From: Longibacter sp051155795 | GTDB taxonomy: Bacteria; Bacteroidota; Rhodothermia; Rhodothermales; Salinibacteraceae | Length of the DNA: 61,982 nucleotides | Assembly (NCBI RefSeq): GCF_051155795.1 | Contig: NZ_DAXETW010000008.1 | Location: 1 to 61,982, forward strand | Direction of reading: 5' to 3' | Shown: positions 18,567 through 27,102 of the stretch, piece after piece | How positions within the stretch are numbered: the stretch's first letter is position 1 | Layout of the letters: each line of letters starts with the position of its first letter | The notes under the pieces: model-generated | What the model was told of the DNA's origin: nothing | The model's database searches: none | Seen by the model: only the letters and a program-made list of their open reading frames with translations | Position numbers and translations under genes: made by a program

Positions 18567-19538
18567 CTATCGCTTTCGGAAAACCGTGCGAACCAGGGCT
18601 TCAATCTCGTTTCGGATGTTGCTTCCCTCGGTGGTCGAGCCGTTGGGGCCCGCGATGGATCCGCGTTTGGGTCGGAGGACGTCTATGCAGGACTCCCGGA
18701 AGATGGCGCTGTCGGCGGCCACGTCGTCCTCGCGACCGGCGAAGACGCGAGCGAGCGTGATAGCGGCGCGTACCGACGGGCCATGCTGGGCGGAGTCGAT
18801 CTGCCGGGCGGTGCGCACGATGTCGACGATCACCTCCGCACTCTCCCGGGAAATGCCGGAGCGGGACTGCGTGATCTCGATCTCCATGTCCCGGTCCTGG
18901 AATCCGAGTTCGATGGTAATGAGGCGGTCAAGAAGCGCATTCTGGGTCTTATGCGTCCCGGCATACTCCTCCGGGTTGGACGTAAAGATCGCTCGGAAAT
19001 TGGGGTGAACGCGCACGTACCCGTCGCTGCTTCCGCTCCGGCTGGGTAGATGTAGAATGCGCTCCTCCAGAATGCTCAGGAGCACATTGTTTGCCTCGGC
19101 AGGGGACCGGGTGAACTCGTCGTAGATAAGCGTATATCCTTCGCGGCACGCTCGCGCGAGCCGGTTCTCCTCCCAGAGCCGCTTGACCTGCTCGTCGGTT
19201 TTCAGAACCGAGCGGATGAAGTTGTCGACGACCTTGGATTTCCGGTATCCGACTTCGGCTCCGATGAGGTCCGAACGGCCGAACTCGTCGTCGCCGTGAA
19301 TGAGCACGGCCGGCTGATCCAGCTTGGCGGCCACGTGGAAAGCGAGACTTGTTTTGCCTGTTCCCGCGACACCCGTGAAATGGACCGGATAACCGGCACC
19401 CATATAATTCAGCGCCCGGTCAGTGATAGATTCGATCTCGGGCGTTGCGACGAACTGCTCGCTGGGCTTCGGGAGAAATGCGTTGTTGCGATCCTGAACA
19501 CGGACGGATACGGGAGAAGCCGACGGGGGATGTTCCAT
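18567..19538 (-). CDS. gvpN: Gas vesicle protein GvpN (AAA+ ATPase)
   Basis: 323 aa from the ATG at 19538; an upstream in-frame extension of 86 residues has unlikely composition. MoxR-type AAA+ ATPase needed for gas vesicles to grow to full width. Walker A GVAGTGKT at 56-63; Walker B in YTLIYDEFTRSPAE; sensor region FRAIFTSNPEEYAGTH, with ALLDRLITIELG, all characteristic of GvpN. N-terminal FVATPEIESITDRALNYM is the usual GvpN entry motif. The C-terminal third is a helical lid. Sits downstream of gvpA, as in most gvp clusters. Confidence 0.95.
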   Translation of the reverse strand: MEHPPSASPVSVRVQDRNNAFLPKPSEQFVATPEIESITDRALNYMGAGYPVHFTGVAGTGKTSLAFHVAAKLDQPAVLIHGDDEFGRSDLIGAEVGYRKSKVVDNFIRSVLKTDEQVKRLWEENRLARACREGYTLIYDEFTRSPAEANNVLLSILEERILHLPSRSGSSDGYVRVHPNFRAIFTSNPEEYAGTHKTQNALLDRLITIELGFQDRDMEIEITQSRSGISRESAEVIVDIVRTARQIDSAQHGPSVRAAITLARVFAGREDDVAADSAIFRESCIDVLRPKRGSIAGPNGSTTEGSNIRNEIEALVRTVFRKR

Positions 19539-19816
19539 AGCGACGCACCGCACGGTCGTGCGGTGACAAATGAGAAAAGGAGGGGGCCGGTGACGGCAGT
19601 GGGTGTACGGTGGGACCTCTGTACGTCGCTCGCCCAAACGGTCGGTAGCGACAACGATACCGCAGGCAACGGACGCGGCAGTCGGTGCATGGCAGAGGCA
19701 TCCTGCACGGCCCAGACGCGCCGCGTGGGCCATGATGCACAACAGCATCCGAACCCGGCCGAACGAATCGACCGGGCCAGATGCCATGCTGCGCACAATA
19801 GCAAGCCTCAGGCCGA

Positions 19817-20038
19817 TTAGGCCTGCGGCGCGGCGGCCGTTGCCGTAAGGCCAATGCCTTCCGCGTACTTCAGATACGTCTCGACGGACGCGATCACGAT
19901 TCGGGCTTCGACCGAAACGAGCTCGATACCAACGAGGGATACGCGAGCAAAAGCGTCGATCACGATCCCCTTATCAAGGATGCGATCGACCACTTCCGCA
20001 AGACCGCTCGAATCCGTAGATTTTTGTACTTCAGCCAT
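19817..20038 (-). CDS. gvpA: Gas vesicle structural protein GvpA
   Basis: 73 aa: the small, very hydrophobic main wall protein of gas vesicles, which assembles into ribs. The sequence is canonical: SGLAEVVDRILDKGIVIDAF, ARVSLVGIELVSVEARIVIA, then SVETYLKYAEGIGLT. It shows the coil-beta-turn-beta-helix pattern and a short Ala-rich tail. A Shine-Dalgarno-like GAGG precedes it, unusual in this window and consistent with high expression. A 494-base gap lies upstream and 278 bases separate it from gvpN, so it may have its own transcript. It is the only true gvpA here; gvpJ and the gvpM/S-type gene are relatives. Confidence 0.98.
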   Translation of the reverse strand: MAEVQKSTDSSGLAEVVDRILDKGIVIDAFARVSLVGIELVSVEARIVIASVETYLKYAEGIGLTATAAAPQA

Positions 20039-20532
20039 GTGTAATCCTCAGTATAAAATGAGTGGACAGAGAGTGAGCCAGAGCGAGGACTCGTTTCACA
20101 TTTCATGTTCGATAACGGCACACCGTCGACCGAACGAGAATGAGCCCTGTTTCGTGGCGGGCAACACGCTGGACTCGGATCCGTCCGGCACGAGCCGCCG
20201 AACCGACATCGAGCGGATTGATGCGCTCGCACGGCACGTGACGCGTTCGTAACGGGGTTGAACTGCGTATCCCGAGTAACTGCAACCGGAGGTTAGCCAC
20301 CCGCAGCGCGAGTTGCAACTGCTGGTACGTGAGTGCCCGGATCAAATCGGGAAAACGTTGTGAGGCCCGGTCGACACCCGGCCGTTCTTCCCCCAATACT
20401 CGGGCATATTCTGTGTATGTAAGCGGCAAGGATCAGTCCCACTCCCGGGGGGCTCTACTCATCCAACACCATCTTTACAACTGCCGGCAAATCGACGAGC
20501 AACGCAGCGACGTGGGATCAGAAAAAGCGTCG
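20039..20532. promoter_or_regulatory. Long leader/intergenic region before gvpA
   Basis: 494 bases between gvpJ and gvpA, by far the longest gap inside the gvp cluster. It probably carries a separate promoter and a long 5' leader for the abundant GvpA. A minus-strand frame of 108 codons (20103-20429) has a partly protein-like first half but an unlikely basic second half, so I do not call it a gene. Close to gvpA there is TTTATACT, but it lies too near the start to serve as a -10 element for a transcript that includes the GAGG. Confidence 0.45.
20046..20049 (-). promoter_or_regulatory. Shine-Dalgarno-like site of gvpA
   Basis: On the minus strand TGAGGATTACACATG: GAGG stands seven bases before the gvpA ATG. 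Most other genes in the window lack such a site. Confidence 0.55.
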
Positions 20533-20919
20533 TCAGGCGAGGTCATTGCCCGCCCCATCATTCGCATCTGCGGGACCGGAGCCGGCTTCGATCCGCTTCT
20601 CCAGACGCTCCAGACGTCGATCCAGGGATGCCAGTACGTTTGCCGTCGAGCGAGCGTCGCTGTCGTCGATAGAACGATCCGCGTCCGACGCGCCGGACGT
20701 CAGATAGCTTGCTCGTTTCCACCAGTCCATGCCCATCTCTTCGGCTTTATCGACCGAGCAGACGATGAGGCGAATCTGAATGGTAAGAAGCTCCACGTCG
20801 TTGAGATTTACTCGGATATCACCGGCGATGACAATGCCGGTCTCGAGCACGCGCTCAAGGATATCGGCAAGGGTGTCCGAGTTGGAGTTGCGGCGAATGC
20901 TACGTGCGCGGTCGGCCAT
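20533..20919 (-). CDS. gvpJ: Gas vesicle protein GvpJ
   Basis: 128 aa. A GvpA-family protein of the J branch: residues ~15-67 read TLADILERVLETGIVIAGDI, RVNLNDVELLTIQIRLIVCS, then VDKAEEMGMDWWKRA, the DWW ending being specific to GvpJ rather than GvpA. J is a minor wall protein involved in the tip or early nucleation of the vesicle. The C-terminal 60 residues are a hydrophilic acidic helix (VLASLDRRLERLEKRIE), often found in J proteins. Between gvpK and gvpA on the same strand. Confidence 0.93.
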   Translation of the reverse strand: MADRARSIRRNSNSDTLADILERVLETGIVIAGDIRVNLNDVELLTIQIRLIVCSVDKAEEMGMDWWKRASYLTSGASDADRSIDDSDARSTANVLASLDRRLERLEKRIEAGSGPADANDGAGNDLA

Positions 20920-21045
20920 GAGGGAGATGCAAAAAGAAGAAAGGAAAATGTAGGTCAGGCGCCGCGGGACGGCACATTCAAACGTTCGCTCGATGCTGTA
21001 GAGGATGGAGACGGTCCACGGTGCGATATTGTGCGTGGGGCCAGG

Positions 21046-21441
21046 TCATACGTCGTCAACCTGCACCGTCCCAAGGTCGATGTCGAGATCGTCGGGATCG
21101 ATGCCGAACGCCTCGCAGATACGTTCGATTTCCTCTGCCTGGCGCATCAGCGCCCGTCCGACCCGTTCCACCTCGTCCGGGGTGAGCGTATCGTTCTCCA
21201 TCCGCCGAACGGCCTGCCGTTCGAGCACATCGTGCAATAGCTGAACGAGCGTCAGGACCAGCCGGGCCAGGCCATCCGAGCCGCCGGTTTCGCCGTCCTC
21301 CGACGCCGGCGTCGTTTCGCCGAGCGATACGCGTTTGATCTGAGACTGCATCCGGTCGAGCGTCTCCTCGATCGAACCAGCGGCCGGGACATCCTCCGTG
21401 TCCGAGGCGATACTACCAGGTGCGTCCTGTTTGCAAGTCAT
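21046..21441 (-). CDS. gvpK: Gas vesicle protein GvpK
   Basis: 131 aa. GvpK is an accessory protein essential for gas vesicles in several species. The conserved core is at about 55-125: GLARLVLTLVQLLHDVLERQ, AVRRMENDTLTPDEVERVGR, ALMRQAEEIERICEAFGI, and DLDIDLGTV near the end. The N-terminal ~50 residues are acidic and variable. Starts 37 bases after the gvpM/S-type gene ends, fitting one operon. Confidence 0.94.
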   Translation of the reverse strand: MTCKQDAPGSIASDTEDVPAAGSIEETLDRMQSQIKRVSLGETTPASEDGETGGSDGLARLVLTLVQLLHDVLERQAVRRMENDTLTPDEVERVGRALMRQAEEIERICEAFGIDPDDLDIDLGTVQVDDV

Positions 21442-21478
21442 ACTGGTCGATTATCTTGTTGCGGCTATGCCAGGCCGT

Positions 21479-21790
21479 CTACGCCGTTTGGGGACCCGGG
21501 CGATCCGAAGCGGATTCATCGTCGGCAGATGTCGAGGACGTGGCGGACGAGTGGATCGATGTCACCGGTTGCGCGGGGAGGCCTCCCGCGGTGGGGTCTC
21601 CATCCCTATGTGAAGGCCCGCCGATCACATCTTCCCGCATCGCCGTATCCACCGCGCTCAAGATCACGCGAAGGTCGAGATACAGGAGATCGACACCGGC
21701 GACGGAAACGATCAGGTCTCCACGGACGACGGCGCCCTTATGGAGCACGCGATCGATGGCCTCGGCAAGCTGGAGACGAGTAGAAGGCAT
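21479..21790 (-). CDS. GvpA-family minor protein (GvpM/GvpS type)
   Basis: 103 aa from the ATG at 21790; the open frame upstream is not protein-like. The GvpA-like core occupies the first ~55 residues: LQLAEAIDRVLHKGAVVRGD, LIVSVAGVDLLYLDLRVILS, AVDTAMRE. The LIVSVAGVDLLYLxLR block points to the GvpM/GvpS branch rather than A or J. These minor wall-type proteins are thought to help nucleation. A disordered Ser/Asp-rich tail follows. Lies between the ArsA-type ATPase gene and gvpK. Confidence 0.88.
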   Translation of the reverse strand: MPSTRLQLAEAIDRVLHKGAVVRGDLIVSVAGVDLLYLDLRVILSAVDTAMREDVIGGPSHRDGDPTAGGLPAQPVTSIHSSATSSTSADDESASDRPGPQTA

Positions 21791-21842
21791 GCAAGAACAC
21801 GTTTGAAGGAAGAAGCGAAGCGGTGTGACGCGCGCCGGCGCA

Positions 21843-23747
21843 TCACGAAGCGTCAGCGTAGAGGCGTTGCCCCAGCGTTTTGAGACGATCCACGCGATGA
21901 AGCTCAGATGTCCGGTACACCCGGGGTGGAAGCGGCCGCGCACGGGAATCATCCGGCGTCAACATCGCGTCGATGGACGTGAGCACGTCCTGTTCGGCCG
22001 GGCCACGAGTGTCCGGCGGGGTTACTCGGTTCACGGCGAGAAAAGCCATCCCCGCACCGGCCTCGGCCGCCTGCTGGACGAGCCGGGATGTCTCGGCCTG
22101 TACAACCGGTTCTGGTGTGGCAACGCCGACGTAGCGGATCTCTGCATGATTCTGCCGTCGGGTCCACGCCTTGGTTTGCTTCGACACGCGGACGAGCCGA
22201 TCCGTCAAATCCGGTAGATGCAGAATATCCTGATGGGCGCGGAGAATTCGAAAGAAGACCCGGATCCATTCGACAAAGACCTGCGGCATCACGAGCAGCT
22301 GCAGGAAGTGACCGGTTGGTGCCGTATCGATGACGCATCTATGATAGGCATCGTCGTCAACAAACTCCATGATGGCGAGCCACCCCATGACCTCGTCGAT
22401 CCCGGGCGGGGCGAGATCCATCAGGGCTTCCGTAACGGCACGATCGTACGGCAAGTCGACGCGTTTGCCACCTGCTTCGTCAAAGAAATGGCGCACTTCT
22501 GCGGCGTACCGGTCGCGAAGGGCCTCAAACCGAGCCTCGGCGTCGATTTCCATGACGTGCACGCGCCCAGTGCCGACATCCAGGCCGTTGTCCGCGCCGG
22601 ACTCGAAAATATCCGACAGGGAATGGGCGGGATCCGTCGACGCCAGCAGCACCGACGCCCCGCGCCGTGCCGCTTCCAGCGCCGTTGCAGCGGCAAGCGT
22701 CGTTTTTCCGACGCCACCTTTCCCCGCGACCATGATAATCCGGGAAGAAGGTAGTGCAACCGGGCGTTCGACCTGGATAGGCCGTGAGCGCTCGACCCCC
22801 TCCGGTTCTGTCTCGTCCGATACCTCGGCGCAGGGTCGGGCAGCGTTCCAGAACGAGTCGAGCGCACGCCGGCGTGTCGCGGGGTCGGTGCTTCGCAGTT
22901 CGGAGCGGCGCGGTACAGCGATACAGGGAACGCCGGGCGCCAAATTCGGCATAACGTCACCCGCGACCTCGTTGACGACCAGCATGGCCAGAGATACGTC
23001 CCGATCGGCGAGATGAGAGCAGAGACGCTGCGTTTCGCGTCGGACAACCGGCTCGGCGCGCATTACCACCACCGCCCGGGACAGCGATTCGTCGCACACG
23101 GCGGATTCGAAGCGGTCGGTCCGGTCGTACATGTCATCCAGAAAGGTATCCATCTCATCCCGCCCGCCTCCGCCGAAGACCGATCGCATGTAGCGGTGTT
23201 TTGCGAGCATCTGATCGAGCACATCGAGCCAGCTCCGAAACCGCCCGGGCGTGTCCAGAAGGCGCATCAGGTGACCCGTCGGTGCCGTGTCGATGATGAC
23301 GGTATCGGCGGACGTGTCACCGCCACCCGGCAGATAATCCGTGAGCCGGAGGAATGCCATTACAACGTCCATTCCCGGGAACGACGACTCCAGGAGACGG
23401 CTGACCTCGTCCTCTACGAAGAAGGTCCCGCGTTCGATGATGGAGGCGATGACGTCACCGTGTGCTGCGCGAAAGGAGTCCGTGCGTTCCGCGGCATTGA
23501 TTTCCTCCACGGAAAGTCGAATTGGTGATGCCGGCGTGAGAACATCTCCGATTGAGTGAGCCGGATCCGTCGATAGGAGGTGCGTTCTGTGTCGCGAACC
23601 GAGCGTAAGCGCGAGTGCGCTCGCCACCGTTGTTTTTCCGACCCCTCCCTTCCCGACGACCCACAGGAGTCGGGGTGGCTCGCTCAGTACGGGCAATTCA
23701 ACGGACATACCTGCTGGACTCTCGGTGAGACTACGGCGAACGGACAT
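21843..23747 (-). CDS. Double-domain ArsA/Get3-type ATPase in the gas vesicle operon
   Basis: 634 aa with two complete ArsA-like halves in one chain. Each half has a deviant Walker A (GKGGVGKTT at 32-40 and 342-350), a switch I region (STDPAHSIGDVL; STDPAHSLSDIF) and the DTAPTGH signature (153-159; 474-480). It is a deviant-Walker, SIMIBI-class ATPase. ArsA powers arsenite pumps; Get3 chaperones hydrophobic tail-anchored proteins. No arsB, arsR or arsenic genes are nearby, and the gene starts in a one-base overlap with the gvpG stop (TAATG), so translational coupling to gas vesicle genes is likely. My inference is a chaperone or assembly ATPase for hydrophobic Gvp proteins. I did not find a clear arrangement of the metal-site cysteines of ArsA. 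Confidence 0.9.
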   Translation of the reverse strand: MSVRRSLTESPAGMSVELPVLSEPPRLLWVVGKGGVGKTTVASALALTLGSRHRTHLLSTDPAHSIGDVLTPASPIRLSVEEINAAERTDSFRAAHGDVIASIIERGTFFVEDEVSRLLESSFPGMDVVMAFLRLTDYLPGGGDTSADTVIIDTAPTGHLMRLLDTPGRFRSWLDVLDQMLAKHRYMRSVFGGGGRDEMDTFLDDMYDRTDRFESAVCDESLSRAVVVMRAEPVVRRETQRLCSHLADRDVSLAMLVVNEVAGDVMPNLAPGVPCIAVPRRSELRSTDPATRRRALDSFWNAARPCAEVSDETEPEGVERSRPIQVERPVALPSSRIIMVAGKGGVGKTTLAAATALEAARRGASVLLASTDPAHSLSDIFESGADNGLDVGTGRVHVMEIDAEARFEALRDRYAAEVRHFFDEAGGKRVDLPYDRAVTEALMDLAPPGIDEVMGWLAIMEFVDDDAYHRCVIDTAPTGHFLQLLVMPQVFVEWIRVFFRILRAHQDILHLPDLTDRLVRVSKQTKAWTRRQNHAEIRYVGVATPEPVVQAETSRLVQQAAEAGAGMAFLAVNRVTPPDTRGPAEQDVLTSIDAMLTPDDSRARPLPPRVYRTSELHRVDRLKTLGQRLYADAS

Positions 23748-24016
23748 TACGATGACGCGGCCGGTCCATCTTCCCCATCAAGCGTGGACCGCGCCTCTTC
23801 CAGTGCGTCCAGGGCGTCAAGAACCTCTTCCTCTCGCCGGTCGAATTCCTCCTCCGTGATTTCGCCGATGTCGAGCTGGATGTACAGCTCGTTCAACTCA
23901 TCGCGGAGTGCCGTGCGCCGATTCGCAATTTCGTCCTCGGCGGCATCATGTACGGATTCAGCAATGAACCGAATGCCTTTGAAAGGGGCCAGCAGAAGAT
24001 CGTCGATAAGAAACAT
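23747..24016 (-). CDS. gvpG: Gas vesicle protein GvpG
   Basis: 89 aa from the ATG at 24016 (an ATG five codons earlier is possible). Canonical GvpG: N-terminal MFLIDDLLLAPFKGIRFIAE, then a charged helix LRDELNELYIQLDIGEITEE followed by EFDRREEEVLDAL. An accessory protein needed for assembly. Its stop codon overlaps the start of the ArsA-type gene by one base, so the two are coupled. Begins 39 bases after the GvpC-like gene. Confidence 0.94.
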   Translation of the reverse strand: MFLIDDLLLAPFKGIRFIAESVHDAAEDEIANRRTALRDELNELYIQLDIGEITEEEFDRREEEVLDALDALEEARSTLDGEDGPAASS

Positions 24017-24055
24017 AATCGGGCACGACATGCGGGAGACAAGAGGTCGGCTGCG

Positions 24056-25036
24056 TCAGGTCGAGGCACGCTCCTCCGCCTGCTCGATCCACGCGTCAAC
24101 ATCGGCAAAGGATGGCAAGCCTCCCATCAGTTCGCGTATCTCGTCCGCAGTCGCCCCGGCCAGATCGTCGAACGTGTGAACGCCCTGCTCGCGTAGGCGA
24201 AAGGCCATCTTGGGGCCGATCCCCTGAATGACGGCGAGGTTGTCAATGCCATCCTCATCGCCGGTGGCCTCGGCGGGGTCCGAAGGCTCTGCCGACTCCT
24301 GTCGCGCCTGATCCATTACGGCCGCGAGCCGGGAGCCGCCCTCGTCGGGTGTTGCGTCGTCACGTGTTGTGTCGTCGGGCGGTGCAGCTACCCTGCTCAA
24401 TTCCCCTGCGCCGGCACTTTTGCTACCTGCGCCGGCGTCATCGCGGGGGACTTCCGCCGCCGGTGCGGATGCACGAGCCCGACCCGGAAACGGGGCACGG
24501 CCGGGGATTGCCACGGCCTCTGCTCGCGCCTGCTCTCGCTGCAACCGCTCGGCGCGGTATCCGGCGAGCAGTTCAGACACGGAGGCCCTTACCCCATCGA
24601 GGAATTCCGATCGTTGCCGGGCGTCCTCGCCGTAGCGACGGCGGCGCTCGTCGGCAAACCCAGCCGTCAAGTCCACGACCGCCCGCCGGACGTTGTTGAC
24701 AAACGCTCGCGTTTCCCGCATGACGTTCGGCCGCTCGGCGCGTGCCCGCTCTGCCTCCGCCGCCATGGACTCACGGAATGACTCGAGCTGGACCGCGACG
24801 TCCGCACTAATTTCTTTGACCTCTGCCCGAATCTGGGCGATGCGTTCACTCCTGTGACGACGGTCCTCCTTTGTCGTTTTTTCCAGGGTGGCACGAAACC
24901 GGGAGAGTTCATCTGCAAGACCCTCCGTCGACCGGCGCACCTCGTCTCGAAGTTCCTGGATCCGTTTGCGATGAGCAGCTCGGAGCTCTTCCATCTCGTC
25001 CTTCAGGTGACGCAGTCGGTCGCTATTCATTCCCAT
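24056..25036 (-). CDS. GvpC-like repeat protein with C-terminal helix-hairpin-helix domain
   Basis: 326 aa from the ATG at 25036 (a second ATG lies two codons later). Residues ~26-170 are an alpha-helical array of four degenerate ~40-residue repeats (for example IQELRDEVRRSTEGLADELS, IAQIRAEVKEISADVAVQLE, MRETRAFVNNVRRAVVDLTA, FLDGVRASVSELLAGYRAER). They resemble the 33-40 residue repeats of GvpC, which clamps the outside of gas vesicles and sets their stiffness. A disordered Pro/Ala/Asp-rich linker follows, then a ~60-residue helix-hairpin-helix fold (IDNLAVIQGIGPKMAFRLRE; FDDLAGATADEIRELMG) like those in small DNA-binding or DUF4332-type domains. First gene of the gvp operon. GvpC identity is by pattern and place, not by an alignment. 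Confidence 0.72.
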   Translation of the reverse strand: MGMNSDRLRHLKDEMEELRAAHRKRIQELRDEVRRSTEGLADELSRFRATLEKTTKEDRRHRSERIAQIRAEVKEISADVAVQLESFRESMAAEAERARAERPNVMRETRAFVNNVRRAVVDLTAGFADERRRRYGEDARQRSEFLDGVRASVSELLAGYRAERLQREQARAEAVAIPGRAPFPGRARASAPAAEVPRDDAGAGSKSAGAGELSRVAAPPDDTTRDDATPDEGGSRLAAVMDQARQESAEPSDPAEATGDEDGIDNLAVIQGIGPKMAFRLREQGVHTFDDLAGATADEIRELMGGLPSFADVDAWIEQAEERAST

Positions 25037-25612
25037 GACAGAGGGCACATTGATCCAGTGAACAGTAACGATACGATGGATCAGACCGCGCCAAAGCGGC
25101 CTGAGCAATCCTTCCACAACTACCGCATTGCGGATCAAACTTCAAGCCGCCCATCTGCCGGTGTGGACCACGGAGGAAGCGGACGGCGATCGGGAAGAAT
25201 GTTGGGAGCCGCTTACGACGCACAGGCCCGGTATTGAAACGGTCTCCCCGCCCCTACGCGGCTTCGTAACGGGCATGACAAATGATTTGCCGGTGGGCAG
25301 ATCCCGCCCTATTCTTGTTTTGAAGCCATGCGACGCGGACAAATGGAAACGGCTCATTTCCTTCTTTCGCGTTCTCGCCGCGCCCCGCGTCCTCTCGCCC
25401 CTGCTTCGACGTCCAAGCCGTCATGGCCGATGTCGTGTCGCCAGACGTCCCATAGCTCTCGCATTCCCCGCGCTCAGACGGGATCACCGACGGCAACCGG
25501 TTGCACAGCGCGGACATCCCGGACGGGGCCGGGACACTCGACACTCCGCAGGTTCATGCCGTCACACGTGCGTGAAGGCCCCCGCCCCCATTCAGTCTCA
25601 TTCGACACGGTC
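25037..25612. promoter_or_regulatory. Divergent region at the head of the gvp operon
   Basis: 576 bases between the first gene of the minus-strand gas vesicle operon and the plus-strand membrane coil gene. The main gvp promoter should lie here. No obvious promoter motif, operator palindrome or RNA was recognised. Plus-strand frames covering 25128-25700 are not protein-like. The plus-strand gene may start earlier than annotated, since its frame is open from 25328. Confidence 0.45.
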
Positions 25613-26938
25613 ATGTCCACGGACACATCCATCGACGCTGAAACGGCAGCGCCGGATAAACCCGATACCCTCGACACGTCCTCATCACACTCGCGGGTAG
25701 TAAACGCGTCCGTCGTCCGCGCGGGGCGAACGGACGGTATAGCCAATGTCGACCCGGAACTGTTTACGAGCGCCCTGCACCACGAGGCTGCGAAGCAGCG
25801 CTTCGAGGGTCGCCTTGAAGTGGTTCGAGATCGACTCCGAAACGTCGCGCAGCAGATCGACGATGTCCGGCGACTCGCGCGCGAACGCACGGCGGCAGCG
25901 GCCCGGACGCGGCACCTTACCCGGGAGGCCTCACGTCTGCAGCAACGGCACAGGAATCTCGAGACGGGCATCGAGGCGACGGAACAGGAGCAACTCGCGA
26001 AGAAAAAGCGGGGCTCCGTCCTGTACGCCACGCTGTACACCATCGCCGGGGTGTTCTTTATCGCCGGCGATGTCATCATGTCGCGCGAGATCGTGGCCAA
26101 CGCGCTCAAGTTGCCTGGAACCGTCGAACCCTGGGTGTTCGCCATCGGACTTGCGATGCTCGCCATCCTCGTTAAACCGGCGTACGATCGACTTGTCGAA
26201 GACCGGTACTGGGACGGTCGGACGGGCTGGTTCACCGCGACGATCTCCGTGTGCGCAACGGGGGCTCTCGCCACCCTCTGGATCCTCGGCGCCTTCCGGT
26301 CGACGGCGTTCGTTAGCAATACGAAAATGCAGCGGCTGACGACCGAGCTGCTTCAGACGCAGGATCCGGGACGGATCGCCGAGATCGAAGCACAGGTCGG
26401 AATGCTTCAGCAATCCCTGATTGCAAGCCCGCTCGGGTACTGGGCGTTCGTCCTATCAGGCGTCCTGTTCGCTCTCGCCGGCGCAGTATGCCTCGGAATC
26501 GGGCTCCGTCACTTTCGCGACGCTTATCACCTGCGCTGGTCGCTCCATCGGACGCACCGGGAGTTATCGCAACAACGCGAGGCCACGTCCGATCGTCTTG
26601 CACAGATTCGCCAGGAGCTCGGCGACCTCGATGTGGCGCAGGAAACCGCGCGCCACTCGCTCGACGCGTTGCCGACAACAGCCGATCTGCTGGAACGGCG
26701 GTCCGATCTGCGAGAGCGGGAGCAGACGCTCATGGACAACATTGCGCGGTCTTCCTGCGACCGTCTCGACGCCATGTATCGTCGTAGCCATGCACAGGGC
26801 CAGGCCGGCCTTCACCCCGCCGATCGCGCAACGGACGGATCGGCAGGTCTCGGCGGGGACGGTCACCCGGACGTATCCCGTCCCGGCGGACCGTCACCAT
26901 CGCCGGACGAACACAGTGCAGCCGACGAAACACCCTGA
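25613..26938 (+). CDS. Unrecognised coiled-coil membrane protein
   Basis: 441 aa from the ATG at 25613, chosen because the residues before it are Arg/Pro/Ser-rich and not protein-like. Not recognised. Visible parts: an acidic head; a long basic-acidic coiled coil (EAAKQRFEGRLEVVRDRLRN to LETGIEATEQEQLAKKKR); three hydrophobic helices (LYTIAGVFFIAGDVIMS, WVFAIGLAMLAILVKPAYD, FTATISVCATGALATLWILG); a loop; a fourth helix (WAFVLSGVLFALAGAVCLGI); a second coiled coil (WSLHRTHRELSQQREATSDR); and a disordered Pro/Asp/His-rich tail. It faces away from the gvp operon and starts the stretch between the gas vesicle and PYP genes. A scaffold or membrane anchor is conceivable; no function is claimed. Confidence 0.75.
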   Translation: MSTDTSIDAETAAPDKPDTLDTSSSHSRVVNASVVRAGRTDGIANVDPELFTSALHHEAAKQRFEGRLEVVRDRLRNVAQQIDDVRRLARERTAAAARTRHLTREASRLQQRHRNLETGIEATEQEQLAKKKRGSVLYATLYTIAGVFFIAGDVIMSREIVANALKLPGTVEPWVFAIGLAMLAILVKPAYDRLVEDRYWDGRTGWFTATISVCATGALATLWILGAFRSTAFVSNTKMQRLTTELLQTQDPGRIAEIEAQVGMLQQSLIASPLGYWAFVLSGVLFALAGAVCLGIGLRHFRDAYHLRWSLHRTHRELSQQREATSDRLAQIRQELGDLDVAQETARHSLDALPTTADLLERRSDLREREQTLMDNIARSSCDRLDAMYRRSHAQGQAGLHPADRATDGSAGLGGDGHPDVSRPGGPSPSPDEHSAADETP

Positions 26939-27102
26939 CGAGACACTTCGGGACATCCTTCGTCATGACTCCTGATGCCTTGTGCGACGAATGGCAGTCT
27001 GTCAATACAGCATAGCCCCTCGCCCGGACACGCACTTCGAAGCAGATCGAAATCGAATGGTCCGGTGCGTCTCCCTGACGACCCTCTCTCCTCCACCCAT
27101 CA

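Noticed and set aside
20103..20429. 108-codon minus-strand frame upstream of gvpA
   Set aside because: First half looks helical, but the second half is basic and unlike the acidic proteins of this genome; no motif and no match to a Gvp family that I know. Kept only as a note in the leader entry.
21843..23747. Arsenite-pump ATPase of an ars operon
   Set aside because: No arsB, arsD, arsR or arsC nearby; the gene is coupled to gvpG and lies inside the gas vesicle operon.
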